Position numbers and translations under genes: made by a program | The notes under the pieces: generated by a model | What the model was told of the DNA's origin: nothing | The model's database searches: none | The model's input: the letters and a program-made list of their open reading frames with translations, nothing else | Shown here: piece after piece, positions 57,601 through 64,000 of the stretch | Layout: each line of letters opens with the position of its first letter | Numbering within the stretch: position 1 is the first letter of the stretch | Assembly: GCF_028583425.1 (NCBI RefSeq) | Contig: NC_072796.1 | Span: 123,725,464-123,789,463, forward strand | DNA from: Eublepharis macularius | Lineage: Eukaryota > Chordata > Lepidosauria > Squamata > Eublepharidae | Direction of reading: 5' to 3' | DNA length: 64,000 bases

Positions 57601-60600
57601 ATTACAGTGTTAATCGCATGCGCCACTTCCTTTTTTACCGCAATGTCCTCTCCCTTTGTAGCCCCCTTTCTTCATCATATTATCCAAGGTCTGAGTATTG
57701 CGAGGAAGGACAAGTAATGGTGGATAACCACCATTTGCTGAACAGCATTTCTGCCATTGCATCGCGGAAACCTGATAATTTTCTGAGGAACCCCAGGGAG
57801 CACCGTTTCAGAACCACTACTTAAAATGAAAGTGCTACCTAAAAACCAGACAGCCTCTCATCACCACAGCTTCTATAAATTGAAACTATAGCATGTGGAA
57901 ACAGTCTGTATTTATAGGACATCTGCAACTAATTATCTTCCCACAATCAATACCTGGCTTTACTTGTTCCCTTCACCGCCACAATTTACATTTCAGTCAG
58001 ATTTTTTAAAAAGTTGGTAAGCTACATATTCAGGGTTTACAGAAGCCCATCACTGAAAAGTCATTAGCATTACCAATTTTCTCATTTTACCCTGCCAATA
58101 ACCTCAATGCAGCTTTCAAACATGCCTCAGCCACCCTGGAAGTACAAGACCACCCGAAGAGAAAGAGACAATTCAGAATTTCGTCTAGGTTTAAGTTATG
58201 CTCTAGAGCAGATGAAGCAGCAAAGCAAAGTTAACAATGGGCACATCAGAGACAGAGCTTGTCCAAACAACCTCGATTTAGAAATTCTACTTTACAGAAT
58301 AGTAAAGGTTTGCAGAAATTAATGCGCATTGCATTTGTCAGTAAAGACAGCTGGCAGCAGATAGGACATCTATCTGTTAAAAGCAAGACCTCACAAAAAG
58401 AGATGGGGAAAAGGTATATCTCCCTGTAACATTACAGGGCTGGGGTCTACAGTTCAATAATCTCAAAGGCTTAAGAGACAGAATGAATATTTTGTCGAAG
58501 GCTTTCACGGCCGGAGAACGTTAGTTGTTGTAGATTTTCCGGGCTGTATGGCCGTGGTCTTGGCATTGTAGTTCCCTGCTTTAAATGAGAGGGCATGTGT
58601 GCTTTTTGTAAAAAAACCCCAAACCCAAAAACCCTTGAAAATGTTCACCTTTGAAGATCAGTTATACAAAAAAAAAAATTCTACCTTACTCAATTTGTAA
58701 TCAGTGAACTATAAACTTTTAAAAGTAATGAGAATCCAACTAAACTATTAGGCTACTCATTTTAAAATTACATTTGTTTAGATTTGCAATGAACTCACTT
58801 GACCATCTTGGAGAGAAAGGTAGGCAAGAAATACAGTAAAATAATTAAAAAACTGTGAGCTCCGGACAAACCGTGTTGAGGCATCCAGAGAATTCCTTAA
58901 AACAGAAATCCAACAGAGCAAGCACACAATCCAAACTACTTCCTAAATGAACTTTTAAGCAATTTTCAAAAATCAATTTTACAAACATATGGTACTGGCA
59001 GAACACACACATAAGGTGCAATGTAAAATAAAACGAACAGTGTAATCTTAAGAAGAGTTACTCCAGTCTAAGCTCACTGACGCCAATGAGCTTAGACTGG
59101 AGTAACTCTGTTTAGGATTGCACTGAAAGTTACCTTCAGAACACCCCAGGTCACTGAAGCTTCCATGCAGAGGTTCTGAGAGGGCTGGTAACACGGTCAG
59201 CCACCAGAGGCCCTGCCAGGACCAATCCATTCCAGAGCAGTAATGGAGATGGGGAAATCCTGTCAACCAAAAGATTCAGAGAAACTGGGAAATCTTGTCA
59301 ATGGAAACTGTTGGCAGACCATGCTGGGGGCGGATTGAATCCCTGCTGGCTACAGCATCTCAGTCTTCCAAGAAGACTACCTGCCAGTCTGTGAGCAGCC
59401 TCAAGCCTCCTCCTCTTCTGCTACTGAGAGAGTGAAAGAGACCAGGGTGGGGTAGGGGAGCCACATTGCTAGCAAGGCACCACTCTAGTTTTCATAGCAG
59501 GAGACGTTCAATGTAACACTAGAGTTATAGCAGACATGCAAGAAATTGCATCTTGTCATGAAGAAAGGGTGGCATAGAAATAAGCAGATCTAATAATTCA
59601 AATTAAATTCTTCTAATTATGTATTTCTTTATAAAAATTCTATACCATGCGATTATTTTCCTTTTGCAAAGCCAGGAATATGGTTTAAGCATCAAATTGT
59701 GTTCCAGTGTTGCATGTGCTTCTCTACAGTTTTAAATCTACAGAACCATGCTGTATTGCTTTGCTAGAACAAAAAGGAAACAAGAAAGAAAGAGAAATCC
59801 AAGGAGACGGTAAAGCTAGAAGTGAAAATTCACCACTTCCCCAGATTTCCAACACACCAAGGAATTCACCACCAAAACAACACATGTATATTTGTAGAGC
59901 GGGGGCGGGGCGCCTTCCTTTAGTCACACGATTTAATGCAAGTCAGGAAACTATTTTAATATCAAGTATTTCTGCTTCCTCAATTATGGTGAAAGGTGCC
60001 TCTATTTTCCCTTTTACAGAGTAAAACAATACTGTTTTCTTTTCAAATTGGTCATTTCCGAGCAATTGGTAAATATTTCCATAAGGCTGGGTTGGACAGC
60101 AATCCCATTTGGGAGATGTGCTGATGTTTGGACGATTACTCTCAGCTGACATGTTAAAAATAAAGAAGACCTAAAATTCTGCACTACAGTTCAAGAATTA
60201 CAAGGAATGCAGCCTGAGTTTAAAGCCGCTAATCATAATAAAATGACAGCCAGTGTGCTGCGTTGGTCAGACTAGGATCAGGAAGACCTGGGTTCAAATT
60301 CTCTGCTTATCCATGAAACTCACATCATGGGGTGACTTTGGACTGGTCATTCTGATTCCAACTAGTTTAACTTACAGGGTTGCTGAAAAAATAAAATGAG
60401 GGAGAAGAGAACTGAACACACCTCCCTGACCTCCTTAGATGAAGGGTAGGATAAAAATACAATGTTGAGATAAATAATGGATTGGATTCTGTTGAAAAGA
60501 CCCATGCATGGAACTTCCCCACTTTCCCCTTCCATGCCATCCCCAAATACCTCCCATGCTGCTCCTGGGTGCCATTGTCCACCAGGAGTGGCATTTTGGG

Positions 60601-61473
60601 CTGCTGCTGGACGGAGGAGGCAGGGAAGCAATGGGATCAATGGGATCTAACTCAATGCTCATAATCCAGACACAGATTTTTATATCCCTTTGGACTCATT
60701 TCCCCTTTAGAACAGTAGGCAACCTCTGCTATGTCAGAAACTATTTTTGAAATTCCCATAAGCTACAAAAGGTAATTACTATATGATGTATGTGCAAGAG
60801 GATGACTGGCGTGTGGAAAAACACAACCTGCATCGGTTAGTTGATAGTATCCAATAGTATTCTGCAGGCTCAACAAATATTATATATATTCTTATTTTGG
60901 TTTTAAAGTTTTTTGGAGGGACATGATCTCTAGGAAAAGCAGCAGCTACTAGCTGAAAGCCTGGAGAACATACAATCACTGCATTGTGGGACAGAATCAT
61001 CCTGCTGTCCTAGCTGTAAGCAGGCACTTGCTATAAATGGCATAAATAAATACTTTTGTGGGAGTCTGTTTTGTTGTCTCTGCAGGGAATATCAAGAGCT
61101 CAGATGTGATCCATATTCAACAAGATAACGTGATACTGGGTTAGGCCCTGAGAAACTGCTGTGGAAGTCTCAGAACCTTTGGCAGCTTTTAACAGAAATC
61201 CAACATGGCTCTCCTCTCACCTTGGCAAGACAGAAGCATGCCATTATTCTCACTCGGTAGAAACACTGCTCTTGTTCGAGGATATCGGTCAGTGCAAGCC
61301 GTGATGCTGGAGTGGGGAACTTCTGCAGGGCCAAAATGGATTCCTCCTGTGCAACCACATCTCTCTCATATCTGAGCTGGTACTGCCACATGAAGTCAGC
61401 CTGTTCAAATTCTACCTTCCTTAATACAGACATGTCCGGGTCTATTCTTATCCAGAGCAAAGGAGAGTCGGCG
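23689..61473 (-). CDS. TAF2: TAF2, TFIID subunit 2, 3' half (11 exons)
   Basis: TAF2 is the large TFIID subunit that contacts initiator DNA with TAF1 in the nucleus. This window holds the part from the end of the inactive M1-aminopeptidase-like region through the HEAT/ARM-like repeats to the basic C-terminus. Coding exons, in transcript order: 61221-61473, 56847-56987, 55335-55445, 53866-54059, 52785-52924, 50981-51050, 49963-50072, 42030-42259, 41086-41238, 40358-40463, 23689-23954. All have AG/GT borders and join in frame, giving about 590 residues that follow the vertebrate protein closely (recalled human sequence as guide). Earlier exons lie beyond the right edge. One mammalian exon before the last was not found. 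The tail is an acidic stretch (EEEEIDMD) followed by poly-His and KHKHK repeats. Confidence 0.95.
24330..24430 (+). mobile_element. Ancient CORE/MIR-like SINE tail
   Basis: gtgaagtgctttggacacctgaaaa...atgctaagcattttattattat resembles the 3' tail shared by old amniote SINEs (agtgctttgag...gctaagtattattatt). It explains an exon-like open frame on the opposite strand at 24266-24388. Confidence 0.4.
24431..26090. other. TAF2 last intron, no feature recognised
   Basis: A short C-run (25615-25625) and ordinary AT-rich intron sequence. I see no exon or clear repeat. Confidence 0.5.
26092..26295 (+). mobile_element. SINE-like repeat (aggaagctgc...family)
   Basis: Starts aggaagctgctttatactgaatcagac and ends in a reversed tRNA-like segment (ggaattgaacctgggaccttcagcatgcc...). 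Related copies are at 28480-28640, 37725-37900 and 39247-39350. Confidence 0.55.
26396..26462 (-). mobile_element. LINE 3' tail (L2-type)
   Basis: An AT-rich tail followed by ataccgcccatccccaggggctctgggcagtg, the reverse complement of an L2-type 3' end. Confidence 0.45.
27640..27740 (+). mobile_element. LINE 3' tail (L2-type)
   Basis: acctgccttgagtctcagtgagaaaggtggaatataaataaataaataa is the typical terminal sequence with (TAAA)n. Confidence 0.5.
28480..28645 (+). mobile_element. SINE-like repeat, diverged copy
   Basis: gctgcagctctccagggtctcaggcagag...gaaatcttatgg...ggatgcaaagctaacac matches the 3' half of the repeat at 26092. Confidence 0.45.
28650..30360. other. TAF2 last intron, nothing recognised
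   Basis: AT-rich intron without a recognisable exon, RNA gene or repeat boundary. Confidence 0.5.
30361..30545 (+). mobile_element. Penelope-like fragment, degenerate hammerhead
   Basis: gcatctgacaaagtagactctag...catgaagcttttgctggaataaaatcttgttagtc is the conserved Penelope-like terminal sequence. The core is altered (CTGACAA for CTGANGA, TGAA for GAAA), so the ribozyme is dead. Confidence 0.55.
30745..31100. other. Unclassified AT-rich low-complexity stretch
   Basis: A poly-T run, then sequence poor in G with ccttttcctcccccctccc and repeated ata/tat words. This could be the reverse complement of a LINE 3' end, but nothing is diagnostic. Confidence 0.35.
31141..31650 (+). mobile_element. 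tRNA-derived SINE split by a MITE
   Basis: The head (gcagcgtgatgctgagaac) and body (ctgagaactgctggcttgggtcagagacatccaggttcac...) of a Sauria-type SINE are separated by the 314-bp hAT MITE at 31168-31481, which duplicated ctgagaac. Confidence 0.6.
31168..31481. mobile_element. Fold-back hAT MITE, copy 1
   Basis: Ends CAGGGCTTTTTT...AAAAACCCCTG, exact 8-bp duplication ctgagaac (31160-31167, 31482-31489). Long inner inverted arms (about 60 bp, covering ggtcacatggcc...ggagtttagattgcc) make most of it a hairpin. No coding capacity. Confidence 0.85.
32488..32703 (+). mobile_element. tRNA-derived (Sauria-type) SINE
   Basis: A box gtgtaatggttagagcg, B box ggtttgaatcccc (32539-32550), body gggtgagtttgggccagtcactctcttgc, tail aacaatggggtataaat. 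This is the best-preserved copy in the window. Transcribed by RNA polymerase III if intact. Confidence 0.8.
32744..32998. mobile_element. Fold-back hAT MITE, copy 2
   Basis: 255 bp, exact 8-bp duplication caaagatc (32736-32743, 32999-33006). The left end is mutated to TAGGGC. Same inner palindrome as copy 1. Confidence 0.85.
33412..33530 (+). mobile_element. Penelope-like fragment, degenerate
   Basis: gccatgctggtctactgcagcc...agtcttgtggcatctac...cttggtcaggtgcatac fits a worn copy of the Penelope-like terminal sequence. Confidence 0.4.
34260..35470 (-). mobile_element. L2/CR1-type LINE, truncated 3' part
   Basis: A broken reverse-transcriptase reading frame on the minus strand shows HQYADDTQLYL, the YADD catalytic box, near 35180-35210, followed by a typical thumb region (PTDPGEAVETV, WMRVNKLNVNHDK) and a 3' UTR-like tail toward 34260. 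Frame interruptions make it non-functional. Confidence 0.75.
35500..37720. other. TAF2 last intron, mostly unassigned
   Basis: AT-rich. A LINE-like tail with aataaaaacaaacaaac is present at 36640-36770. No exon was recognised. Confidence 0.45.
37725..37900 (+). mobile_element. SINE-like repeat, diverged copy
   Basis: gtggctgtattttaaatcagaccattaatccgttcag...ctgactggtagctctcc...gcgaccttctgaatgcaaagca follows the order of the repeat at 26092. Confidence 0.45.
37985..38645 (+). mobile_element. L2-type LINE 3' end with (TAAA)n tail
   Basis: An open frame from about 38025 to 38330 gives the C-terminal motif of L2-type ORF2 (RFKVLVLTYKALSGLEPSYL, then RARAFSALAPTWWNAL). A 3' UTR and the terminal TAAA repeats (38609-38643) follow. 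The 5' part is absent, as usual after incomplete reverse transcription. Confidence 0.8.
39052..39165 (+). mobile_element. Penelope-like fragment
   Basis: actcttgaaagcttatatcctggaaatctagttggtctctaaggagctactggac matches the conserved terminal sequence; the ribozyme core is incomplete. Confidence 0.5.
40358..40463 (-). CDS. TAF2: TAF2 exon: FSNSQEEEEIDMD...ERPSTP
   Basis: 106 bp, phase 0 in and phase 1 out (CCA G|gttggt). It encodes the acidic EEEEIDMDTVHDSQAF stretch. Confidence 0.93.
41086..41238 (-). CDS. TAF2: TAF2 exon: EDDHLVKEAAA...KVKLKIR
   Basis: 153 bp, phase 0-0, donor AGG|gtaagt. It encodes the basic linker KRKADTPLGSPLEPGQILEK. Confidence 0.9.
41690..41920 (+). mobile_element. LINE 3' tail fragment
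   Basis: ttgctagccaccttggtgaccctgattgggcagaaaggagggat...aataagcaaac is like other L2/CR1 ends in the window. A G-run (41696-41708) precedes it. Confidence 0.4.
42030..42259 (-). CDS. TAF2: TAF2 exon: TSHDWRLRCGAVDLY...VGFQST
   Basis: 230 bp, phase 1 in and phase 0 out (ACC|gtgagc). It encodes LFGLSRPSCLPLPELGLVL and the NPTIIPES motif, then a variable G/S/N-rich linker. Confidence 0.92.
42740..42960 (+). mobile_element. Unclassified dispersed repeat
   Basis: gtgccctgctggatcagactgttgattcatgtcgtccagcattctgttc is a phrase common in reptile repeats. Its class is uncertain. Confidence 0.35.
43124..43272. repeat. Paired (TG)n and (CA)n microsatellites
   Basis: (TG)n at 43124-43141 and (CA)n at 43248-43272. 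Confidence 0.85.
43501..43660 (-). mobile_element. Penelope-like fragment forming a long hairpin
   Basis: agtccagtagcatcttgaagactaaccaac (from 43504) is mirrored by gttggttagtcttcaaggtgctactggact (to 43620). About 45 bp of nearly continuous pairing encloses a hammerhead core. The 3' extension (ctactacagactaacacagctaactcc) is also typical of this repeat. Confidence 0.7.
43534..43589 (-). ncRNA. Hammerhead ribozyme with 12-bp helix I
   Basis: Minus strand: CTGACGA (43571-43577), helix II AGAGAAC/ATTCTC (one weak pair), GAAA (43550-43553), GC helix III, then UU as cleavage dinucleotide. TTACTGTAGCAT before the core pairs perfectly with ATGCTACAGTAA after it (43578-43589 with 43534-43545). Confidence 0.65.
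44213..44559. mobile_element. hAT MITE (347 bp), second family
   Basis: Terminal inverted repeats CAGGGGTGGGCAA / TTGCCCACCCCTG with an exact 8-bp duplication gattaggg (44205-44212, 44560-44567). AT-rich interior, no coding capacity. Confidence 0.88.
45877..46265. mobile_element. Fold-back hAT MITE, copy 3
   Basis: The longest copy (389 bp), ends CAGGGCTTTTTT / AAAAAAGCCCTG. The flanks cctatatt and ctcatatt agree at 6 of 8 positions, so this is an older insertion. It retains about 130 bp after the inner palindrome that other copies lack. Confidence 0.75.
46270..48245. other. TAF2 intron, nothing recognised
   Basis: AT-rich sequence with short homopolymers and no exon between the exons at 42259 and 49963. 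Confidence 0.45.
48247..48310 (-). mobile_element. Penelope-like fragment
   Basis: atagcaccttaaaaaccaacaggcttactgggacatgagcttttgtagg reads on the minus strand as a remnant of the terminal sequence. Confidence 0.4.
48358..48619 (+). mobile_element. 5S-rRNA-derived SINE with CA-rich tail
   Basis: The head matches 5S rRNA: gctcatcagatcccagaagctaagcagggttggcctaggttagtgattggataagagacc. The body (ggcaacggcaaaccacctctgatagtttcttgcc...agtcaactgtgacttgagggc) is followed by (CA)n at 48561-48619. The 5S-type internal promoter would serve RNA polymerase III. A diverged copy is at 20495-20700. Confidence 0.75.
49963..50072 (-). CDS. TAF2: TAF2 exon: HKILNMLTKNPPF...KLMNSG
   Basis: 110 bp, phase 2 in and phase 1 out, ending AAT TCA G|gttaaa. 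Confidence 0.95.
50080..50970. other. TAF2 intron, nothing recognised
   Basis: Between the exons at 49963-50072 and 50981-51050. No repeat or exon is visible. Confidence 0.45.
50981..51050 (-). CDS. TAF2: TAF2 exon: VDRSYEELQWLLN...VPYIR
   Basis: A 70-bp microexon-sized exon, phase 1 in and phase 2 out, coding for one HEAT helix pair. Confidence 0.95.
51060..52780. other. TAF2 intron, nothing recognised
   Basis: Between the exons at 50981-51050 and 52785-52924. Confidence 0.45.
52785..52924 (-). CDS. TAF2: TAF2 exon: CLNAIRILQKNGH...VVDYTK
   Basis: 140 bp, phase 2 in and phase 1 out. It encodes GHVPSDPAVFKSYAEYGHF and the IRIAALEAVVDY helix. Confidence 0.95.
53704..53726. repeat. (TG)n microsatellite
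   Basis: About ten TG units inside a TAF2 intron. Confidence 0.9.
53866..54059 (-). CDS. TAF2: TAF2 exon: FSDNYYRAEL...YRHTITVS
   Basis: 194 bp, phase 0 in and phase 2 out (GTC AG|gtatga). It encodes ELIDALANSVTPAVSVNN and the LILEEITRFLNMEKLLPSY helix. Confidence 0.95.
55335..55445 (-). CDS. TAF2: TAF2 exon: TMPVAMALLRD...DNRKNK
   Basis: 111 bp, phase 0-0. A HEAT-like helix pair ending in the basic NDNRKNK. Confidence 0.95.
55570..55790 (+). mobile_element. tRNA-derived (Sauria-type) SINE
   Basis: A box gcatagtggttagagggtt, B box aggttcgaaccac, body agggtgacgttgggccagtcacactctctcc, tail ggggagaaaggcagggtataaagtaaataaat. Confidence 0.8.
56265..56536. mobile_element. Fold-back hAT MITE, copy 4
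   Basis: 272 bp, left end mutated to CCGGGC, right end AGCCCTG. The flanks actgtatg and actctatg match at 7 of 8 bases. The inner palindrome is partly deleted. Confidence 0.8.
56847..56987 (-). CDS. TAF2: TAF2 exon: IANFMVSTWTG...FLQK
   Basis: 141 bp, phase 0 at both ends. It encodes the CCKSCPNIVKTNNF segment, with the donor AAG|gtaaag. Confidence 0.95.
57245..57470 (+). mobile_element. L2-type LINE C-terminal remnant
   Basis: The translation RVQFRVLIITYNVLNGP, then a worn RMCKTEMFRSAF, fits the ORF2 C-terminus seen better at 38025-38330. Frame-broken. Confidence 0.6.
58495..58575. mobile_element. Penelope-like fragment related to 912-1079
   Basis: ggctttcacggccgg...tccgggctgtatggccgtggtcttggcattgtagttcc shares its words with 912-975 and 19610-19690. 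Confidence 0.55.
59053..59109. repeat. Near-perfect 23-bp inverted repeat
   Basis: agagttactccagtctaagctca, a 10-base loop, then its exact complement tgagcttagactggagtaactct. It continues as gtttaggattgcactg, a phrase seen in reptile short palindromic repeats. Confidence 0.75.
60247..60482 (+). mobile_element. tRNA-derived SINE, older copy
   Basis: ttggtcagactaggatcaggaagacctgggttcaaattc...ggggtgactttggactggtcattc...gatgaagggtaggataaaaat. A and B boxes are worn. Confidence 0.65.
61221..61473 (-). CDS. TAF2: TAF2 exon: WIRIDPDMS...CFCLAK
   Basis: 253 bp, entering after one base of a split codon (acceptor ttttcag) and leaving in phase 0 (AAG|gtgaga). It encodes LLWIRIDPDMSVLRKVEFEQ and the following helices through ILEQEQCFYRVR, the junction between the aminopeptidase-like domain and the HEAT repeats. 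Confidence 0.95.
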
Positions 61474-63635
61474 CTGAAAAAGAGACGAATGAAATTTATG
61501 CTGTGGCTTAAAATGTAGCAGAGGTGTGAAGACTAACGGTAACATTTTAACGTGGGGTGAACAGATAGCCCTAAACACAAAACCTCTTGTTTTCTACACA
61601 CGTAAGGCTAAGGTTATGGTTTTACTCCTGGTACAAGCTTTTAACTGCGACCATATGCTTTTAGGGGTGGGGCATTTTCATGATAATTTCCACAACAGAG
61701 CACTCTGTTGAAATTCTCCCAACTCTCCTTGGCTCTTTGTTGTCTTTCGCTAGCCCAAGATGCTCTTGACCTAACAGCAATACCTACATTCAAAAAATGG
61801 CACAGGAACAAACTAGTCAAAAGGCAAGACAAATTTGCAGAGGACAGGTTTATCAATGGTAATTCACTGTAGTAACTAAAAAAAACACCTATCTTCAAAA
61901 GTTTTAGGTTAGCCAACATCAAGTTTACCATATTGGAGACCTTTGGATTGCTCTGGCGGGCCAGGTAATGTTCTTTGTTAGTTGGAAGGTGAAGGGGGAG
62001 AGACTGGAATACACAAATTAAATATGCTGAATTTGTGACTTTTTCAGATGTTAGTGAGTTGTTAAACTGCTTGACTTCCCTCCTCCTGACTGGTCAAGGC
62101 ACCATTTGAGGTACTTGACTGGCCAAGCTAGGGTGCATGTACACCCTTTTAAAGAGATGCCTGCTGGCCATCTGATTGGTGGTGGCTGACTTTTAATGGC
62201 TGTCTACCCTTTGGCAAGGGATGGAAGAGACAAACCACACCCCAGTCAGGGAGCTGCTCACAACCTCTCACCTTGTGCCCAGGATTCCTGGTGTGGCGAA
62301 TTTAGTAAGGCCCTATAATAGAGGGGGGGTCAAGGAGGATGGTCCAGGTCTGGTTTTCAAGCTAGAGAGGAAAAAGTCAAGGGTGAGCCAACCCCCACGG
62401 CCTTTCCTCTGGGTCTGAGACAAGGCCCAGAACAGCACTCAGGCCCACCGGACTAGGTGAACAGGAACTTCAGTGGAGAGATCATCAGAAACCCTTGTGT
62501 AGATTTACATGATAGATGAAGGCTCACATGTGCCAGGGAGGTTCTCATCATCTACATTGGCTTAATCCACATATAATCCCAAAATATGGTTTGATGAGTA
62601 AAAGTACACACACATGGGCTTGCACCTCCTTTGTCTTTCACTACCCACAGTTTGTCATGCTTAAAAACCAAGCTGCAGCAAGACCCTTGCTTCCAAAGTA
62701 GTATTTGAAACCCAAGTTTGAAGTGCTTTTTGCAAGCCACGGCCGGTTTCCCAGAGACTTGCATCCCAGGACTTGCATCGTGCTTTTGAACAGAGAAGCT
62801 GAGCTCAGAAATGGTGCAAGAGGCAAAGAGGAGTGTAGGTCAGTTTGCTTGAAGCCGTTTTATTTCTGAGCTGTTTGGTGTGCGCGTCTGCCTGAAAATC
62901 TCTTCGCTTTTGAGGAGTGCTCTAGAAACAAATGGTCCTGCTGGGAAGAGCTTCTGCTGAGTGAGATGAGTCAGCTGCCTATTGGCTAACCCCAGTGGGT
63001 GTAGCTACAGCCCAGAGCTGTAAAACAGGGTTTATTAGAGGGCTGACTCTAAGAAGGCACATGGGGTTCCTAGGGGCTTGCACCCAGTGCTTTCACAGGG
63101 CTTCTAAGAAGGAGTGTGCTTGGAAGCTACATAAAACCATAATAACTGACGCAGGCAGCATGCATTCCCCAAGTTAGAAAAGGTACTGTCGAGTCTAAAA
63201 AAGGTCTGCCCAAATGAAATGAACAGAAAGGACTGCAGGGTCTGGCAAAAGAAGTGTAAGCTAATAATTAAACATGTGGAGTGCTAAAAGCACGAAGATA
63301 AACAATAAGCATTTCTTTAAGTACTAGCAACAGAGTCTGTTTTTTTTTAAAAGGGCCCTATAAAACCCAGGAACACTGGGCTTTCTGCGGCGGCAGGTCC
63401 CTATGGAGGAGCAGGTGGGCTTGCCAAGCCGTCCTTCAGTGGTGCCTTCCAGGGGTAGGCTTGCCTGGCAGTCGCGTGGCGGTGCCCTCCAGAAGGGCAG
63501 CAAGCTCGTCGGGCTGTCCTGCAGCAGCAGCTCCCTCTGGAGGCCGCATTGGCCAGGACACACTTTTCATCCTGCGCAGGCGCACCAGGATAAAAGTGCG
63601 TAGTCGGGAACACAGTTTCCCTTTTATATAAAAAG
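61474..63635. other. TAF2 intron toward the right edge
   Basis: No further TAF2 exon was found upstream of 61473, so the preceding exon lies beyond 64000. A GC-rich block (63370-63600) includes a short imperfect palindrome (63561-63598) but no recognisable gene. Confidence 0.5.
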
Positions 63636-63639
63636 ATAT

Positions 63640-63990
63640 CCAGAGCAGGAAACCAGCCAGAGAAGCAGATACTTTGGATAACCAAAGGAATCAAAGTATT
63701 GCTAAAGGAAGATGTTGGGATGACAGAGAAGCTAAATTTGTTTCTATCTGTGTTCACTGTGAAAAGCGTGGGGCATGTGCCCACAGCATGCTTTCCAGAA
63801 AGGAAGTCTGAAGAACTGAGTCAAATTGAGGCAATAAGAGAAGAAGTTCTAGACCTACTGCAGGAATTAAAAAACACTGTATCTCCCGGTCCCAAGGCAC
63901 ACACCTGAGAGTTCTTAGGGAACTCAAATGTGAGTTTGTTGATTGACTAACCCATTTATGTAACTTGTTACTAATACCAGCCTCTGCACA
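63640..63990 (+). mobile_element. CR1-type LINE ORF2 fragment
   Basis: The translation shows LFLSVFT, EELSQIEAIREEVLDLLQEL and SPGPKAHT, the segment before the reverse-transcriptase core in CR1-type LINEs. A stop interrupts it (63907) and similarity continues to about 63990, near the window edge. Confidence 0.6.
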
Positions 63991-64000
63991 AGAAGACTGG

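Noticed and set aside
58799-58895. A 97-bp minus-strand exon-like block with a strong donor (CAA|gtgagt) between two TAF2 exons.
   Set aside because: The flanking TAF2 exons join in phase 0 and are contiguous in the known protein. Adding 97 bp would shift the frame. The sequence resembles a reversed SINE/LINE tail (ggagagaaaggtaggcaag).
63561-63598. A short imperfect palindrome (cacttttcatcctg / ccaggataaaagtg) that could be terminal repeats of a tiny DNA element.
   Set aside because: Arms are only 14 bp with an offset, and no target duplication is visible.

Overview
The window looks like a squamate reptile (lizard or gecko-type) nuclear chromosome. The grounds are one clearly vertebrate host gene (TAF2, minus strand, many small exons in long AT-rich introns) and a repeat mix typical of squamates: tRNA-headed Sauria-type SINEs, a 5S-rRNA-headed SINE with a CA-rich tail, L2/CR1 LINE ends, Penelope-like fragments with hammerhead cores, and hAT elements. 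The species cannot be named from sequence alone.

Left third (about 900-19702) is a nest of mobile elements whose target-site duplications can be read by eye. A 12-bp duplication (gcattagacact, 900-911 and 19691-19702) brackets two arms of a Penelope-like repeat. That repeat is split by a hAT DNA transposon of 18.4 kb (1080-19477; 8-bp duplication ctcaggag). The hAT encodes a 912-aa transposase with an N-terminal BED finger and a C-terminal hAT dimerisation block (12299-15037, minus). It also carries a 171-bp tandem array, a 67-71-bp minisatellite, a directly duplicated 3'-flank segment and about 2.3 kb of ordinary-looking genomic DNA. Into that DNA a Ty3/gypsy-like LTR retrotransposon has inserted (4548-10280; 5-bp duplication agcta). 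Its two 1.1-kb LTRs differ visibly at one base. Its pol is one open frame ordered protease-integrase-reverse transcriptase-RNase H, the reversed pol order known from the Gmr1 group, and no gag or zinc knuckle can be seen.

The right two thirds (22.6 kb to the right edge) is the 3' half of TAF2, the TFIID subunit, on the minus strand. Eleven coding exons are placed by splice sites and an unbroken reading frame between 61473 and the stop codon at 23689, followed by a 3' UTR with a poly(A) signal at 22679-22684. The exon that in mammals lies between the acidic IDMDTV exon and the His/Lys-rich terminal exon was not found; its absence would keep the frame. Introns hold SINEs, L2/CR1 fragments, four fold-back hAT MITEs of one family, a fifth hAT MITE of another family, and Penelope-like copies. 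One of these (43501-43621) folds as a long hairpin around a hammerhead core.

The stretches not listed show no convincing genes. The many short open frames there are chance or repeat-derived.
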